This document shows, one piece after another, positions 16,379-24,681 of a stretch of 43,060 nucleotides of DNA. Origin of the DNA: Clostridium sp. UBA5530 (GTDB taxonomy: Bacteria; Bacillota; Clostridia; Clostridiales; Clostridiaceae). Each line of letters opens with the position of its first letter. The stretch's first letter is position 1. Below the pieces are notes generated by a model. It had not been told where the DNA came from. It searched no databases and saw only the letters and a list, made by a program, of their open reading frames with translations. The DNA is taken from NCBI GenBank assembly GCA_002423705.1, contig DINW01000063.1, positions 222-43,281 on the forward strand. Direction: 5' to 3'. The position numbers were made by a program, and so were the translations under genes.

Positions 16379-17326
16379 TTACAAAAATTGACTAAATAAA
16401 ATCATGTATATAGGTATGAAAATCAAGCTTAAAAGAGTAGAAATAGTAAGCATTGATGCTGAATAATTGTAATCGCCGCCATAATTTTTACATACTATAG
16501 ATATTTGAGTCATTACAGGCATAGCAGCTTCAATTATAAATACCTTTTTCATTAAAGGTGGAAAAGCTGTAAAAGAAAGCATAAATGCTATAAGCAAAGG
16601 TGCTACTATGAATCTACCTAAAATTATAACAATAGACTCCTTGTCCAATTTAAAATCTTTAAAGGATAAGTTAAATAAAACTATTCCAACAAAAAGACAA
16701 GATAAAGGAGTTGTTAAATTTCCTATGTACTTAGCACTTTCCATAATAAACTTAGGTGGCATTAAATCTAAGAGAATCAAACCCATGGATATGATAAAGG
16801 CTATTAAGGGTGGAGAGAATATTTTTTTAATACCCTCCTTGGTTATTATAGAACCTTCGATATACCCACCATCTTTTTTTATAAGATACACCCCAACTGT
16901 CCAAAAAGTTAAGGTATTCATTATATAATACATCATTACATAAGGGGTAGCTATATCTCCAAACAGAGATAAGCAAGCAGGAAGACCTATAAAAATAGTA
17001 TTAGATAGAGCAAACATGGTAGTAAAGGTTCCTCTTTTAGTTTCTTTAACCTTTAAGATCTTAGCCAATAAGAAAGCTATTAAGTAACATAAAAGCATAG
17101 AAGAAAGGGCTAAAAGAAAGCCACTTATAGATGAAGAAAGATTTTCCTTAGTAAAGTTAGTCAATAAGTTAGAAAGCATAAATGCTGGTAAAGATACTTT
17201 ATTAACTAACTTTGAAAATAGGCTTCCAATATCTTCATTAAACCATTTTATTTTAGTAAGATAGAAGCCAATAGCCACCATAATTAGAACCGTAAAAACG
17301 CTTTGCAAAGATTCCCAGATGATCAT
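16379..17326 (-). CDS. AEC (auxin efflux carrier) family transporter
   Basis: This 315-residue integral membrane protein has about ten hydrophobic segments in two halves around a polar loop near residues 150-170 (KKDGGYIEGSIITKEGIKK). The start IIWESLQSVFTVLIMVAIGFYLTK and the SKLVNKVSLPAFMLSNL block are typical of the AEC family, whose bacterial members move dicarboxylates, malonate or related anions. FIIEAAMPVMTQISIVCKNYGGD (in two pieces near residue 270) is the family's C-terminal signature region. Substrate is unknown. ACGAGGT precedes the ATG. It is a single gene, convergent with the propeller-like gene. Confidence 0.88.
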   Translation of the reverse strand: MIIWESLQSVFTVLIMVAIGFYLTKIKWFNEDIGSLFSKLVNKVSLPAFMLSNLLTNFTKENLSSSISGFLLALSSMLLCYLIAFLLAKILKVKETKRGTFTTMFALSNTIFIGLPACLSLFGDIATPYVMMYYIMNTLTFWTVGVYLIKKDGGYIEGSIITKEGIKKIFSPPLIAFIISMGLILLDLMPPKFIMESAKYIGNLTTPLSCLFVGIVLFNLSFKDFKLDKESIVIILGRFIVAPLLIAFMLSFTAFPPLMKKVFIIEAAMPVMTQISIVCKNYGGDYNYSASMLTISTLLSLIFIPIYMILFSQFL

Positions 17327-17465
17327 GATTATTACCTCGTAATTTATTAATAGGATTATTTGTAAAGTTTAAGTTTCATCTTATTTAAAAGGATAAGAAC
17401 ATACTTTACTATATATTATTATATAACACATAGTCTGTAGATTTAAGATGACTATTTAAATAATT

Positions 17466-17549
17466 TTGGATATAGATTTATTATGTGATGAAGTATTCAA
17501 CATTGAAAATGGAGAAATAAAAAAATATTCTAATAAAGTAGTATATTAA
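17466..17549 (+). pseudogene. Possible 3' remnant of an ABC-F-type ATPase gene
   Basis: A short open stretch reads LDIDLLCDEVFNIENGEIKK and ends in YSNKVVY-stop. The DEVFNIENGEIKKY pattern is what follows the last ATP-binding motifs in ABC-F proteins. Upstream codons in frame run into a stop at once, and no start or ribosome site is visible. It is too short for certainty. Confidence 0.2.
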
Positions 17550-17558
17550 AGTTTGAAG

Positions 17559-17598
17559 AACCTCTGATAAATCAAAGAAATGATTTACTAGAGGTTTT
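17559..17598. terminator. Hairpin at the end of cca
   Basis: AACCTCTGATAAATCA faces TGATTTACTAGAGGTT with an AAAGAA loop. The stem is nearly complete. The T run is on the plus side, so it fits the possible remnant gene as well as the cca end. Confidence 0.55.
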
Positions 17599-17601
17599 CA
17601 T

Positions 17602-18807
17602 TTACTTAATAAAATTGTCCGTAACTATCTTGGCCAAGTCATTGTAGTTATTTAAGAGTGGATCTTTTAGCACTTTTTCTAAAAGAATGTTTAGTGTGAT
17701 TCCTATAGATTTACCATGGGTAATACCTAATTCCTTCAAATTATCACCATTTATACATAGATCTTTTATACTTAAGGGCTCGTTATTATTTATAATCCGG
17801 TTACACATAACAATTGCATTATCTACATTTTTAAGTTGGGCAATCCTTAAAAGTTCTAGAAAATCAAATATGTCTTCTTTGCCTAATTCATATATAACTT
17901 TTTTTAGTACTACTTCATTGTTTAAATCTAGATTGTTTAGAAGGAAACCATAGGCCTTAGAAAAATTAATTATAGTAGCATTATCAAAGCGTAATTTTTT
18001 TAAAATACTTTTGCATAGATGTAAATCCTGTAGAGGTAAAAATATATAGCATAGCCTAAGGGGCAATTTATTTGGGATAAGGTTTATTTTACTAGTGTTC
18101 CTATAGGTCCAGCTACTTAAAAGTCTTTCATGAATATATGTGAAAGCTCTTGTTGAAATAAGATGGGTTAAGGCTAAAGAAGGATTTGGACCTATTACCA
18201 TCTTAGAAAATTCATCTCTGATTCTTTCAGCGCTTATATTTTTTAAAAGATAGCTATTTTCTTCTATAGCTTTCAAGGTATCTTTATGAATTTTAAAATT
18301 TAGTTGAGAACTAAAACGGATAGCCCTAAGAATTCTTAAAGCGTCTTCCTGAAATCTATAAGAACTAATTCCAACACAACGGATACAACTATGATTCAAA
18401 TCATCTATACCATTAAAGGGATCTATTATACCGCAGGAATCATTATAAGCCATAGCATTGATGGTAAAGTCTCTTCTACTTAAATCTTTAACTATATCCT
18501 CTACAAATATTACTTCAGAAGGTCTTCGACTATCCTTATATTCACCGTCTATTCTAAAGGTAGTTATTTCAAAGGGCTCCTTATCTATCAATATAGTAAC
18601 AGTTCCATGAGCTATACCAGTAGGTATGGTTTTCGGAAACATATTAATTACATCTTCAGGTTTAGCATTGGTTGTTATATCATAATCTTTTGGTGTTAAA
18701 CCAAGGAGGCTATCTCTGACGCAACCACCTACCATGTACCCTTCAAAGCCATTTAAGTTCAAAGTTTTAATTATATTACTAACCTTTTGTGGCATAAAAA
18801 TATTCAT
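17602..18807 (-). CDS. cca: CCA-adding tRNA nucleotidyltransferase
   Basis: This class-II nucleotidyltransferase has 401 residues and builds or repairs the tRNA 3' CCA end. It shows GGCVRD (27-32), the metal-binding carboxylates in DYDITT (Asp41 and Asp43), RRDFTINAMAY (111-121), which carries the basic neck motif, and RFQEDALRILRAIRF (151-165). It lacks the HD domain of the longer forms. Poly(A) polymerase PcnB is the alternative, but the length and lack of a long tail favour CCA addition. No Shine-Dalgarno site precedes either ATG (18807 or four codons later). Instead a 43-bp interrupted palindrome (18815-18857) sits 7 bases upstream of the start. Confidence 0.88.
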   Translation of the reverse strand: MNIFMPQKVSNIIKTLNLNGFEGYMVGGCVRDSLLGLTPKDYDITTNAKPEDVINMFPKTIPTGIAHGTVTILIDKEPFEITTFRIDGEYKDSRRPSEVIFVEDIVKDLSRRDFTINAMAYNDSCGIIDPFNGIDDLNHSCIRCVGISSYRFQEDALRILRAIRFSSQLNFKIHKDTLKAIEENSYLLKNISAERIRDEFSKMVIGPNPSLALTHLISTRAFTYIHERLLSSWTYRNTSKINLIPNKLPLRLCYIFLPLQDLHLCKSILKKLRFDNATIINFSKAYGFLLNNLDLNNEVVLKKVIYELGKEDIFDFLELLRIAQLKNVDNAIVMCNRIINNNEPLSIKDLCINGDNLKELGITHGKSIGITLNILLEKVLKDPLLNNYNDLAKIVTDNFIK

Positions 18808-18814
18808 AATATAA

Positions 18815-18857
18815 ATTTAGTGAGAGAGCACAATGGCATTGTACAGCTTCACTAAAT
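18815..18857 (-). promoter_or_regulatory. Long hairpin directly before the cca start
   Basis: Outer arms ATTTAGTGA and TCACTAAAT (9 of 9) and inner arms ACAATG and CATTGT around one base make an interrupted palindrome of 21-1-21 with 16 matching positions. In the cca mRNA it ends 7 nt before the AUG, where a ribosome site would be expected. It could control translation, or be a distant relative of the dispersed palindromic repeat (shared AGTGAAGCT). Confidence 0.5.
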
Positions 18858-18983
18858 ATTCACATCCTTTCAATGATAGTATTAACTATGGCCTTTATAT
18901 ATAATTATAATTCAGCAAAGAAAAGAAGGGTATAGATTTTATTTATGATAAAGGATAAAATAGAAATCATAGTTTAGTTTATA

Positions 18984-19007
18984 AACCTAGGTTATATAGT
19001 GTATAAT
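18984..19007 (+). promoter_or_regulatory. Probable yhaM promoter with AACCTAGGTT palindrome
   Basis: TATAAT at 19002-19007 is a good -10 box. The perfect palindrome AACCTAGGTT (18984-18993) sits where the spacer would be. The -35 box is weak (TTTATA region near 18978). Confidence 0.4.
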
Positions 19008-19054
19008 AAGAATGAAACTTAGCTTGGTGGTAAAGGAATTAGAAGGTGATGAAT

Positions 19055-20005
19055 ATGGAAAATATAAGAATAAATCAATTTCAGCAAGGAATAAGAGTAG
19101 ATGGTATTTATTTATTGAAATCAATGGACTACAAGACGACCAATTCTAATAATAAAAAGTATATGGATTTGTATTTATGTGATAAAACAGGAGAAATTAA
19201 TGCTAAATTATGGGAAATAAGAGATGAGGAAAACCTTCAGGAAAACAGTTTAGCCCATGTAACGGGCACTGTATTACTTTGGCAGGGATCTTTACAATTA
19301 AAAATAGAGTCTATAAAGACTCTAGAAAATGTGGAAGATATAAATATAGAGGATTTTGTTCAATGTGCTCCTTATAATAGTGAGGATATGCTAAACAAGG
19401 TTCAAGAGTATATAAGCACAATGAATAACGAAGACTTAAAAAATATAACAACTTACTTTATAGAAGAAAACAAAGAAAAGTTGCTATATTATCCTGCAGC
19501 GAAAAAAAACCATCATGCTATAAGAGGTGGACTTCTATATCATATGACTACTATGTTAGATGGAGGAAAAGCTCTTAGCAATATATACTCCTTTCTAAAT
19601 AAGGAATTACTGTATGCAGGAGTAATACTTCATGATATTTGCAAGATGGATGAAATGGATAGCAATTCCTTAGGCTTTGTTAAGGACTATACTATAGAAG
19701 GACAATTACTAGGTCATATATCTTTGGGAGTAGGTAAAATAGAATATGCAGGAGAATCCTTAGGCATTTCCAAGGAAATAATCATGATTCTAAAGCATAT
19801 GGTTTTATCTCATCACTATGAACCTGACTATGGAAGTCCAATAAAACCAATGATTCCAGAAGCAGAAATGTTACATTACTTGGATATAATGGATGCTAGG
19901 ATGTATGATATGGAAAAGGCCCTTAGGGATGTAAAATGTGGAGAATTCTCAGAGCGAATATGGTCCTTAGAGAATAGAAAGGTATATAAGCCTAGAATCA
20001 AGTAA
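19055..20005 (+). CDS. yhaM: 3'-5' exoribonuclease YhaM family (OB fold plus HD domain)
   Basis: The 316-residue protein has an OB-fold nucleic-acid-binding domain at about 10-90 (KKYMDLYLCDKTGEINAKLW, VTGTVLLWQGSLQLKI). The HD phosphohydrolase domain follows: HHAIRGGLLYHM (153-164), HD at 193-194 in ILHDICKMDEM, His221, and HMVLSHH near 250. This order matches YhaM/CBF1, which degrades RNA from the 3' end with metal ions. The ATG at 19055 is chosen because AGAAGGTGAT lies just upstream; GTG and ATG codons slightly earlier overlap that site. The DUF1189 gene follows after 32 bp. Confidence 0.88.
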   Translation: MENIRINQFQQGIRVDGIYLLKSMDYKTTNSNNKKYMDLYLCDKTGEINAKLWEIRDEENLQENSLAHVTGTVLLWQGSLQLKIESIKTLENVEDINIEDFVQCAPYNSEDMLNKVQEYISTMNNEDLKNITTYFIEENKEKLLYYPAAKKNHHAIRGGLLYHMTTMLDGGKALSNIYSFLNKELLYAGVILHDICKMDEMDSNSLGFVKDYTIEGQLLGHISLGVGKIEYAGESLGISKEIIMILKHMVLSHHYEPDYGSPIKPMIPEAEMLHYLDIMDARMYDMEKALRDVKCGEFSERIWSLENRKVYKPRIK

Positions 20006-20037
20006 AGCTTAGATTTATAATTAAAGGAGAGGGAATT

Positions 20038-20820
20038 ATGGAGGAGACTAAGAAAATGAATTTTTTTCAAAAGCTCTATAGGAGTTTGTATGATTTCAAG
20101 AGCTATATCTATTTTTCAACATTAAGTATAGGAAAGGGAATAGTATATTTACTTTTAATATCGCTGATAACTGGGGCCGCAATGGCTACAAAACAGGCTG
20201 TACTTTCTAGTGGGTTTACCAAGGATTTTAAAACATCTTTTGAGGATAAAGTGAAGGATTTTAGCTTATCAGGTGGAATTATTACTGTAAATGGAGACAA
20301 ATATACCGAGATTAAGAGTGATCATTTTTCTGTGATGTTTGATACAGGAAATGAGAAAAAACCTGAAGATATAAAAGCAGAAACAGCGATACTTTTACAA
20401 AAAGATCAAGTCTATGTTAAGCCTTATGGACAAGAAATTAGAAGTGTGAAATATTCTACCTTACCTGTAAAATCAATGTCGAGGGAAGATATTATATCCA
20501 TAGCAAGTGATTATGGCAAGGTACTTTTATATGGCCCATTTATACTATATCCTATACAATTATTCTTTAGAGGAGCACTATATGCACTTATATTGACATT
20601 AGTAGGGTTAATAATAGCAAAGGTAGCATGCAAAGTAGACACTACTTTTGGAGAAACGTATAACTTAAGCTTATATGTGGTTACACCTATATTTTTGATA
20701 ACTTTAGTTCTGTTTTTATTTGGGTGGTTCAGCAGCTTAATAATAGATGTAGCTATAGGAGCAGTATATTTATACATGGCATACAAGGAGATAGCACTAA
20801 GCCAAAAAGCTTTAAAATAA
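20038..20820 (+). CDS. DUF1189 family membrane protein
   Basis: This 260-residue protein has the DUF1189 layout: an N-terminal KKMNFFQKLYRSLYDFKSYI segment, a first transmembrane helix (about 31-50), an extracytoplasmic domain to about 160 (SDHFSVMFDTG, ETAILLQKDQVYVK), and a C-terminal group of helices between about 165 and 250. The family is common in clostridia and bacilli and has no assigned function. AAAGGAGAGGG precedes the ATG. It lies 32 bp behind yhaM and is probably co-transcribed. A palindromic repeat copy starts at its stop codon. Confidence 0.82.
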   Translation: MEETKKMNFFQKLYRSLYDFKSYIYFSTLSIGKGIVYLLLISLITGAAMATKQAVLSSGFTKDFKTSFEDKVKDFSLSGGIITVNGDKYTEIKSDHFSVMFDTGNEKKPEDIKAETAILLQKDQVYVKPYGQEIRSVKYSTLPVKSMSREDIISIASDYGKVLLYGPFILYPIQLFFRGALYALILTLVGLIIAKVACKVDTTFGETYNLSLYVVTPIFLITLVLFLFGWFSSLIIDVAIGAVYLYMAYKEIALSQKALK

Positions 20821-20960
20821 AGTGAAATTTAGTTTAGATTTGGCTAAAATATTAGTTGAACTTATCTAGGGTTCTAGCGGTGTCAACTGTAGCCTAAAAA
20901 GGACGCAGTAACATGAGCTAAACATAAGAAAATCTTAATTTAAAAAGGGAGGTTATATAT
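20820..20960 (+). other. Structured region between the DUF1189 gene and pepT, with repeat copy C
   Basis: The left part (20820-20871) is a degenerate copy of the palindromic repeat: it starts AAGTGAAATTTAGTTTAG and contains TTAGTTGAACTTATCTAG, identical to bases in the 31.6-kb copy. A larger fold is possible: GGCTA (20842-20846) with TAGCC (20890-20894), AGTTGA (20854-20859) with TCAACT (20883-20888), and CTAG-GGTT-CTAG inside. This lies about 70 nt before the pepT start. Confidence 0.45.
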
Positions 20961-22193
20961 ATGAACGTAGTTGAAAGATTTTTAGGCTATGTAAAATTTG
21001 ATACTAAATCCGATGAAAATTCGGGGGTGACTCCAAGCTCAAATGGACAATTAGTATTAGCAGATGCTTTAGCAAAAGAGTTAAAGGAATTAGGATTACA
21101 CAATGTAGGGGTAGACGAAAATGGATATGTTATGGCAACATTGCCATATAACAGTAAGAAAGATATATGTCCTATAGGTTTTATAGCACATATGGATACA
21201 TCTCCAGACTTCTCAGGAAAGGATATAAAGCCTCAAATAGTAGAAAACTACGATGGTGGTAATATCATTTTAAACAAAGAGGAAAATATAGTTTTAAGTC
21301 CTAAAGAATTTCCAGAGTTAAGGGATTATGTAGGGCAAAAACTTATAACAACTGATGGAACAACATTATTAGGGGCCGATGATAAAGCTGGAATAGCGGA
21401 GATAATAACAGCTGTGGAATATCTTATAAACCATCCAGAGGTAGAGCATGGGGAAATAAAAATAGCTTTTACTCCAGACGAAGAAATAGGTGAAGGTGCA
21501 GACCATTTCAATGTAGGAAAATTTGGTGCTAAGTATGCATATACTGTAGATGGAGGAAAACTAGGAGAACTTGAGTATGAAAACTTTAATGCTGCAGGGG
21601 CTAAGGTTCATTTCAAGGGAAGAATGGTTCACCCAGGTTCAGCTAAAAATAAGATGGTAAACTCTGCTCTTATTGCTAATGAGTTTATAGCAATGCTTCC
21701 AAAGGAAGAGACCCCAGAAAATACTGAAGAATATGAAGGATTCTATCTACTATCTTCAGTAAATGGAGGAGTAGAAGAGACTACTCTAAAGTATATAATA
21801 AGAGATTTCTTTAAGGATTCCTTCGAAAATAGAAAAGCTACTATGATTAAGTGTGTAGATGCCATTAATAAAAAATATGGTGAAGAAACTTGTGTTATAG
21901 AATTGAAGGATCAGTACTACAACATGAAGGAAAAAGTAGAGCCTGTAAAATTTATCGTTGATATAGCCTTCGAAGCTATGAAAAATGCTGATATTGAGCC
22001 ACAGGTAGTGCCAATAAGAGGAGGTACAGATGGAGCTAGACTTTCATTTATGGGCCTTCCGACTCCAAACATGTTTACTGGGGGAGAAAATTTCCATGGA
22101 AGATTTGAGTTTATATCTATAAACTCAATGGAAAAGGCAGTACAGGTTATATTAAACATAATAAAATTATATGAAGAAAAAAATATAATGTAA
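20961..22193 (+). CDS. pepT: Peptidase T (tripeptide aminopeptidase)
   Basis: The cytosolic di-zinc M20 peptidase removes the N-terminal residue from tripeptides. The 410-residue length is exact for PepT. Metal and catalytic residues are all visible: HMD at 77-79, Asp140 in GADDKAG, Glu174-Glu175 in TPDEEIGEG, Asp197 in YTVDGGKLGELEYENFNAAG, and the late His in GGENFHGRFEF. GGGAGG lies at a good distance before the ATG. It is a single gene with a strong terminator shared with the convergent DegV gene. Confidence 0.96.
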   Translation: MNVVERFLGYVKFDTKSDENSGVTPSSNGQLVLADALAKELKELGLHNVGVDENGYVMATLPYNSKKDICPIGFIAHMDTSPDFSGKDIKPQIVENYDGGNIILNKEENIVLSPKEFPELRDYVGQKLITTDGTTLLGADDKAGIAEIITAVEYLINHPEVEHGEIKIAFTPDEEIGEGADHFNVGKFGAKYAYTVDGGKLGELEYENFNAAGAKVHFKGRMVHPGSAKNKMVNSALIANEFIAMLPKEETPENTEEYEGFYLLSSVNGGVEETTLKYIIRDFFKDSFENRKATMIKCVDAINKKYGEETCVIELKDQYYNMKEKVEPVKFIVDIAFEAMKNADIEPQVVPIRGGTDGARLSFMGLPTPNMFTGGENFHGRFEFISINSMEKAVQVILNIIKLYEEKNIM

Positions 22194-22196
22194 AAA

Positions 22197-22230
22197 ATAA
22201 CAGCATAACCTTTTGGGGTTATGCTGTTAT
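22197..22230. terminator. Bidirectional terminator between pepT and the degV-type gene
   Basis: ATAACAGCATAACC and GGTTATGCTGTTAT form a perfect 14-bp stem with a 6-base loop, with A-rich and T-rich flanks. Confidence 0.88.
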
Positions 22231-22241
22231 GTATTTTACAC

Positions 22242-23117
22242 TTAATCTTCAGATCTACTCTTTCCTAAAAAGAATAGTGCAAGTGTATCAGGTCCGGAAT
22301 GAGCACCTATAACAGGTCCTATATAATTTATCATTATGTCTTTAACTTTGTATTCTTTTCTTATCATATCTGCTAGGAACTCAGCATCCTGCTGGCAATC
22401 TCCATGACTTATAAAAATCACTTGATCTTCAGGATTTTCAACTCTTTCTTTAAAGGCATCAAAAAGATATTTTATAGATTTTTTTCTGCCTTTAGTTTTA
22501 GCAATAGGGATTAGATGACCTTCTTTATCCACGTGAAGCACAGGTTTTATGTCTAGGATAGTTCCAATAGTAGCAGCAGTTGCTGATACCCTTCCTCCAC
22601 GCTTTAGGTGATTTAAATCATTTACTGTGAAGTAATGATTTGTTCTTAGCTTATTATCCTCTAAAAACTTAAGTACTTCATCCTTAGATGCACCGTTAGT
22701 TAATAGTTCATTAGCATAGTAGACCATAAGACCAACACCCATAGAAGCACATAAGGAATCAACTATAGATATATCCGCATCAGGAAATTCTTCTAATATT
22801 TGTTCTTTAGCTAAAAGGGAACTATTATATGTTCCGCTTAAACCTGAAGAGAATGCGAAATATATTATGGATTTTCCTTCTTTCACATATTTCTTGAAAG
22901 TCTCATAAAATCTATAAGTATTAATCTGAGCAGTTGATGCCATGCCACCATTTCTTAAGTCATCATAGAAGGTTTTATAATCTACAGTAGCACCAAAATC
23001 ATCTATTGAGTCTTGTCCTTTGAAGTTCAAAACTATACCCATGACATCAATATTAGTGGACTTTATGTAATCCAATGATAAGTCACAGCTAGAGTCTGTT
23101 ATTAGTACGGTATTCAT
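22242..23117 (-). CDS. DegV family fatty-acid-binding protein
   Basis: This 291-residue EDD-fold protein begins TVLITDSSCDLSLDYI. It has FSSGLSGTYNSSLLAKEQ and the C-terminal GPVIGAHSGPDTLALFFLGK, all hallmarks of DegV/FakB. Such proteins bind a fatty acid and present it to the kinase FakA for phosphorylation and phospholipid synthesis; FakA is not in this window. The start at 23117 is preferred because AAGGAG lies 9 bp upstream; the frame runs on to 23186 without a ribosome site. Confidence 0.9.
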   Translation of the reverse strand: MNTVLITDSSCDLSLDYIKSTNIDVMGIVLNFKGQDSIDDFGATVDYKTFYDDLRNGGMASTAQINTYRFYETFKKYVKEGKSIIYFAFSSGLSGTYNSSLLAKEQILEEFPDADISIVDSLCASMGVGLMVYYANELLTNGASKDEVLKFLEDNKLRTNHYFTVNDLNHLKRGGRVSATAATIGTILDIKPVLHVDKEGHLIPIAKTKGRKKSIKYLFDAFKERVENPEDQVIFISHGDCQQDAEFLADMIRKEYKVKDIMINYIGPVIGAHSGPDTLALFFLGKSRSED

Positions 23118-23451
23118 GCTTTCACTCTCCTTAATTCTAAGTGGTCTTAGCTTCAGGAAACCTAGATAAAATAAATAATAATTCATATGAAGCCGAGAAT
23201 ATTTTCCTATGATATAATAGTAACATTATTCTATTACTAAAATCATAAATTAGAACTTTTAAAATTTAAAATGATATCTATATTATAAGCTATTTACTAC
23301 GATTTAGAAAGACATTAATTCAATTAGTTACCATAGCTTTAAAAACATATAGAAATAGAGGAATTTAAAATGAACTAGAGAATTAACACAATATCAAGAT
23401 AAAAGTTATCCACAATGGGCATAAAAAAATAAGGAAGGTTGTGAATAGTTT
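23118..23451. other. Divergent intergenic region before sbcDC, with a DnaA box
   Basis: There is no gene in these 334 bp. It contains a consensus DnaA box TTATCCACA at 23406-23414, 38 bp before sbcD, and a TATAAT near 23213. The sbcD ribosome site AGGAAGG (23432-23438) lies 13 bp from the ATG, longer than usual. Confidence 0.4.
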
Positions 23452-24681
23452 ATGAGAATTATACACACATCTGATTGGCATTTGGGAAAGACTTTAGATT
23501 TAGCTAAAAACTCAAGATTAGAGGAACAAGAGGAGTTTCTAAGAGAACTTTGTGATATAGCAGATAATGAAGCCGTAGATATGATAATCATAGCTGGGGA
23601 CATATATGATAACGGAAATCCACAGGCAAAAGCAGAAAAGCTTTTTTATAAATATATAAAAATATTGTCCCAAGGAGGTAATAGGCCAATACTTGTAATA
23701 GCAGGAAACCACGATAACCCAGAGCGTTTAATAGCTGCTGCACCGCTAGCAGAAGAGCAAGGGGTTATGATTATAGGAACTCCTAAAGATCAAGTACCTA
23801 AGGGACCCTATGGAATATGTCAGGTTGTGGACTCGGGAGAGGGATTTATTGAGATAGAGTTAAAAGGAGAGAGGGCAGTGATTGTAACCCTTCCTTATCC
23901 CAGCGAAAAAAGGCTAAATGAAGTCTTTGATACAACTCATGATGATGACAAAAGAAGAGAAAGTTATTCAGAGAAAATTGAAGATATATTAAGAGAACTT
24001 AGCCTGAAATATAGAGAAGATACTATAAATCTTATGATAAGTCACTTATATGTCAATGGAGGAGAGAAAAGTGATTCGGAAAGATCAATAGAACTAGGGG
24101 GAACTCTTGCAGTATTTCCTACAGCTCTTCCAGAAAAAGCTCAATACATAGCTTTGGGCCATTTACACAGACCACAAAGGATAGGAGGAGCTAAGACAAA
24201 AGTTTATTATTCAGGGTCTCCAATTCAATATAGTAAAAGTGAAATTGGATATTCAAAATCCATATATGAGGTTGAACTAAAACCCAAAATGGAACCACAG
24301 ATTAAATCCATATACTTAAAAAATTATAAGCCTATAGAAGTATGGAAGTGTTCTTCTATAGAAGCTGCATTAGAAAAATGCAAGGAAAACAGTGAAAGAA
24401 ATTGTTGGGTTTATATAGAAATAGAAACAGAGGAATTCATATCTCAAGAACATATTAAAGAGTTAAACAGCTATAAAAAAGATATTGTGGAAATAAGGCC
24501 TATAATAAAAGGTCAAGATGAAGAGTTAAATGAGGTAGAGGTATTAGAGGAAAAATCTATGGGAGAGCTTTTTAGGGAGTATTACAAAGCTCAACGAGGA
24601 GTAGATATATCAGAAGAATTAGAGAGTCTATTTTTGTCTATAGTTGAAGAAGATGAGGAGGGAGAGTTGGATGAAACCTAA
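23452..24681 (+). CDS. sbcD: Exonuclease subunit SbcD (Mre11-like)
   Basis: This 409-residue metallophosphoesterase is the nuclease subunit of SbcCD, which cuts hairpins and protein-blocked DNA ends. The phosphodiesterase motifs appear in order: SDWHLGK (7-13), IIAGDIYDNG, AGNHDNPER, ISHLYVNGGEKSDSE and ALGHLHRPQ. The C-terminal part has the usual capping domain. Its stop overlaps the sbcC start by 11 bp, so the two subunits are translationally coupled. Confidence 0.96.
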   Translation: MRIIHTSDWHLGKTLDLAKNSRLEEQEEFLRELCDIADNEAVDMIIIAGDIYDNGNPQAKAEKLFYKYIKILSQGGNRPILVIAGNHDNPERLIAAAPLAEEQGVMIIGTPKDQVPKGPYGICQVVDSGEGFIEIELKGERAVIVTLPYPSEKRLNEVFDTTHDDDKRRESYSEKIEDILRELSLKYREDTINLMISHLYVNGGEKSDSERSIELGGTLAVFPTALPEKAQYIALGHLHRPQRIGGAKTKVYYSGSPIQYSKSEIGYSKSIYEVELKPKMEPQIKSIYLKNYKPIEVWKCSSIEAALEKCKENSERNCWVYIEIETEEFISQEHIKELNSYKKDIVEIRPIIKGQDEELNEVEVLEEKSMGELFREYYKAQRGVDISEELESLFLSIVEEDEEGELDET

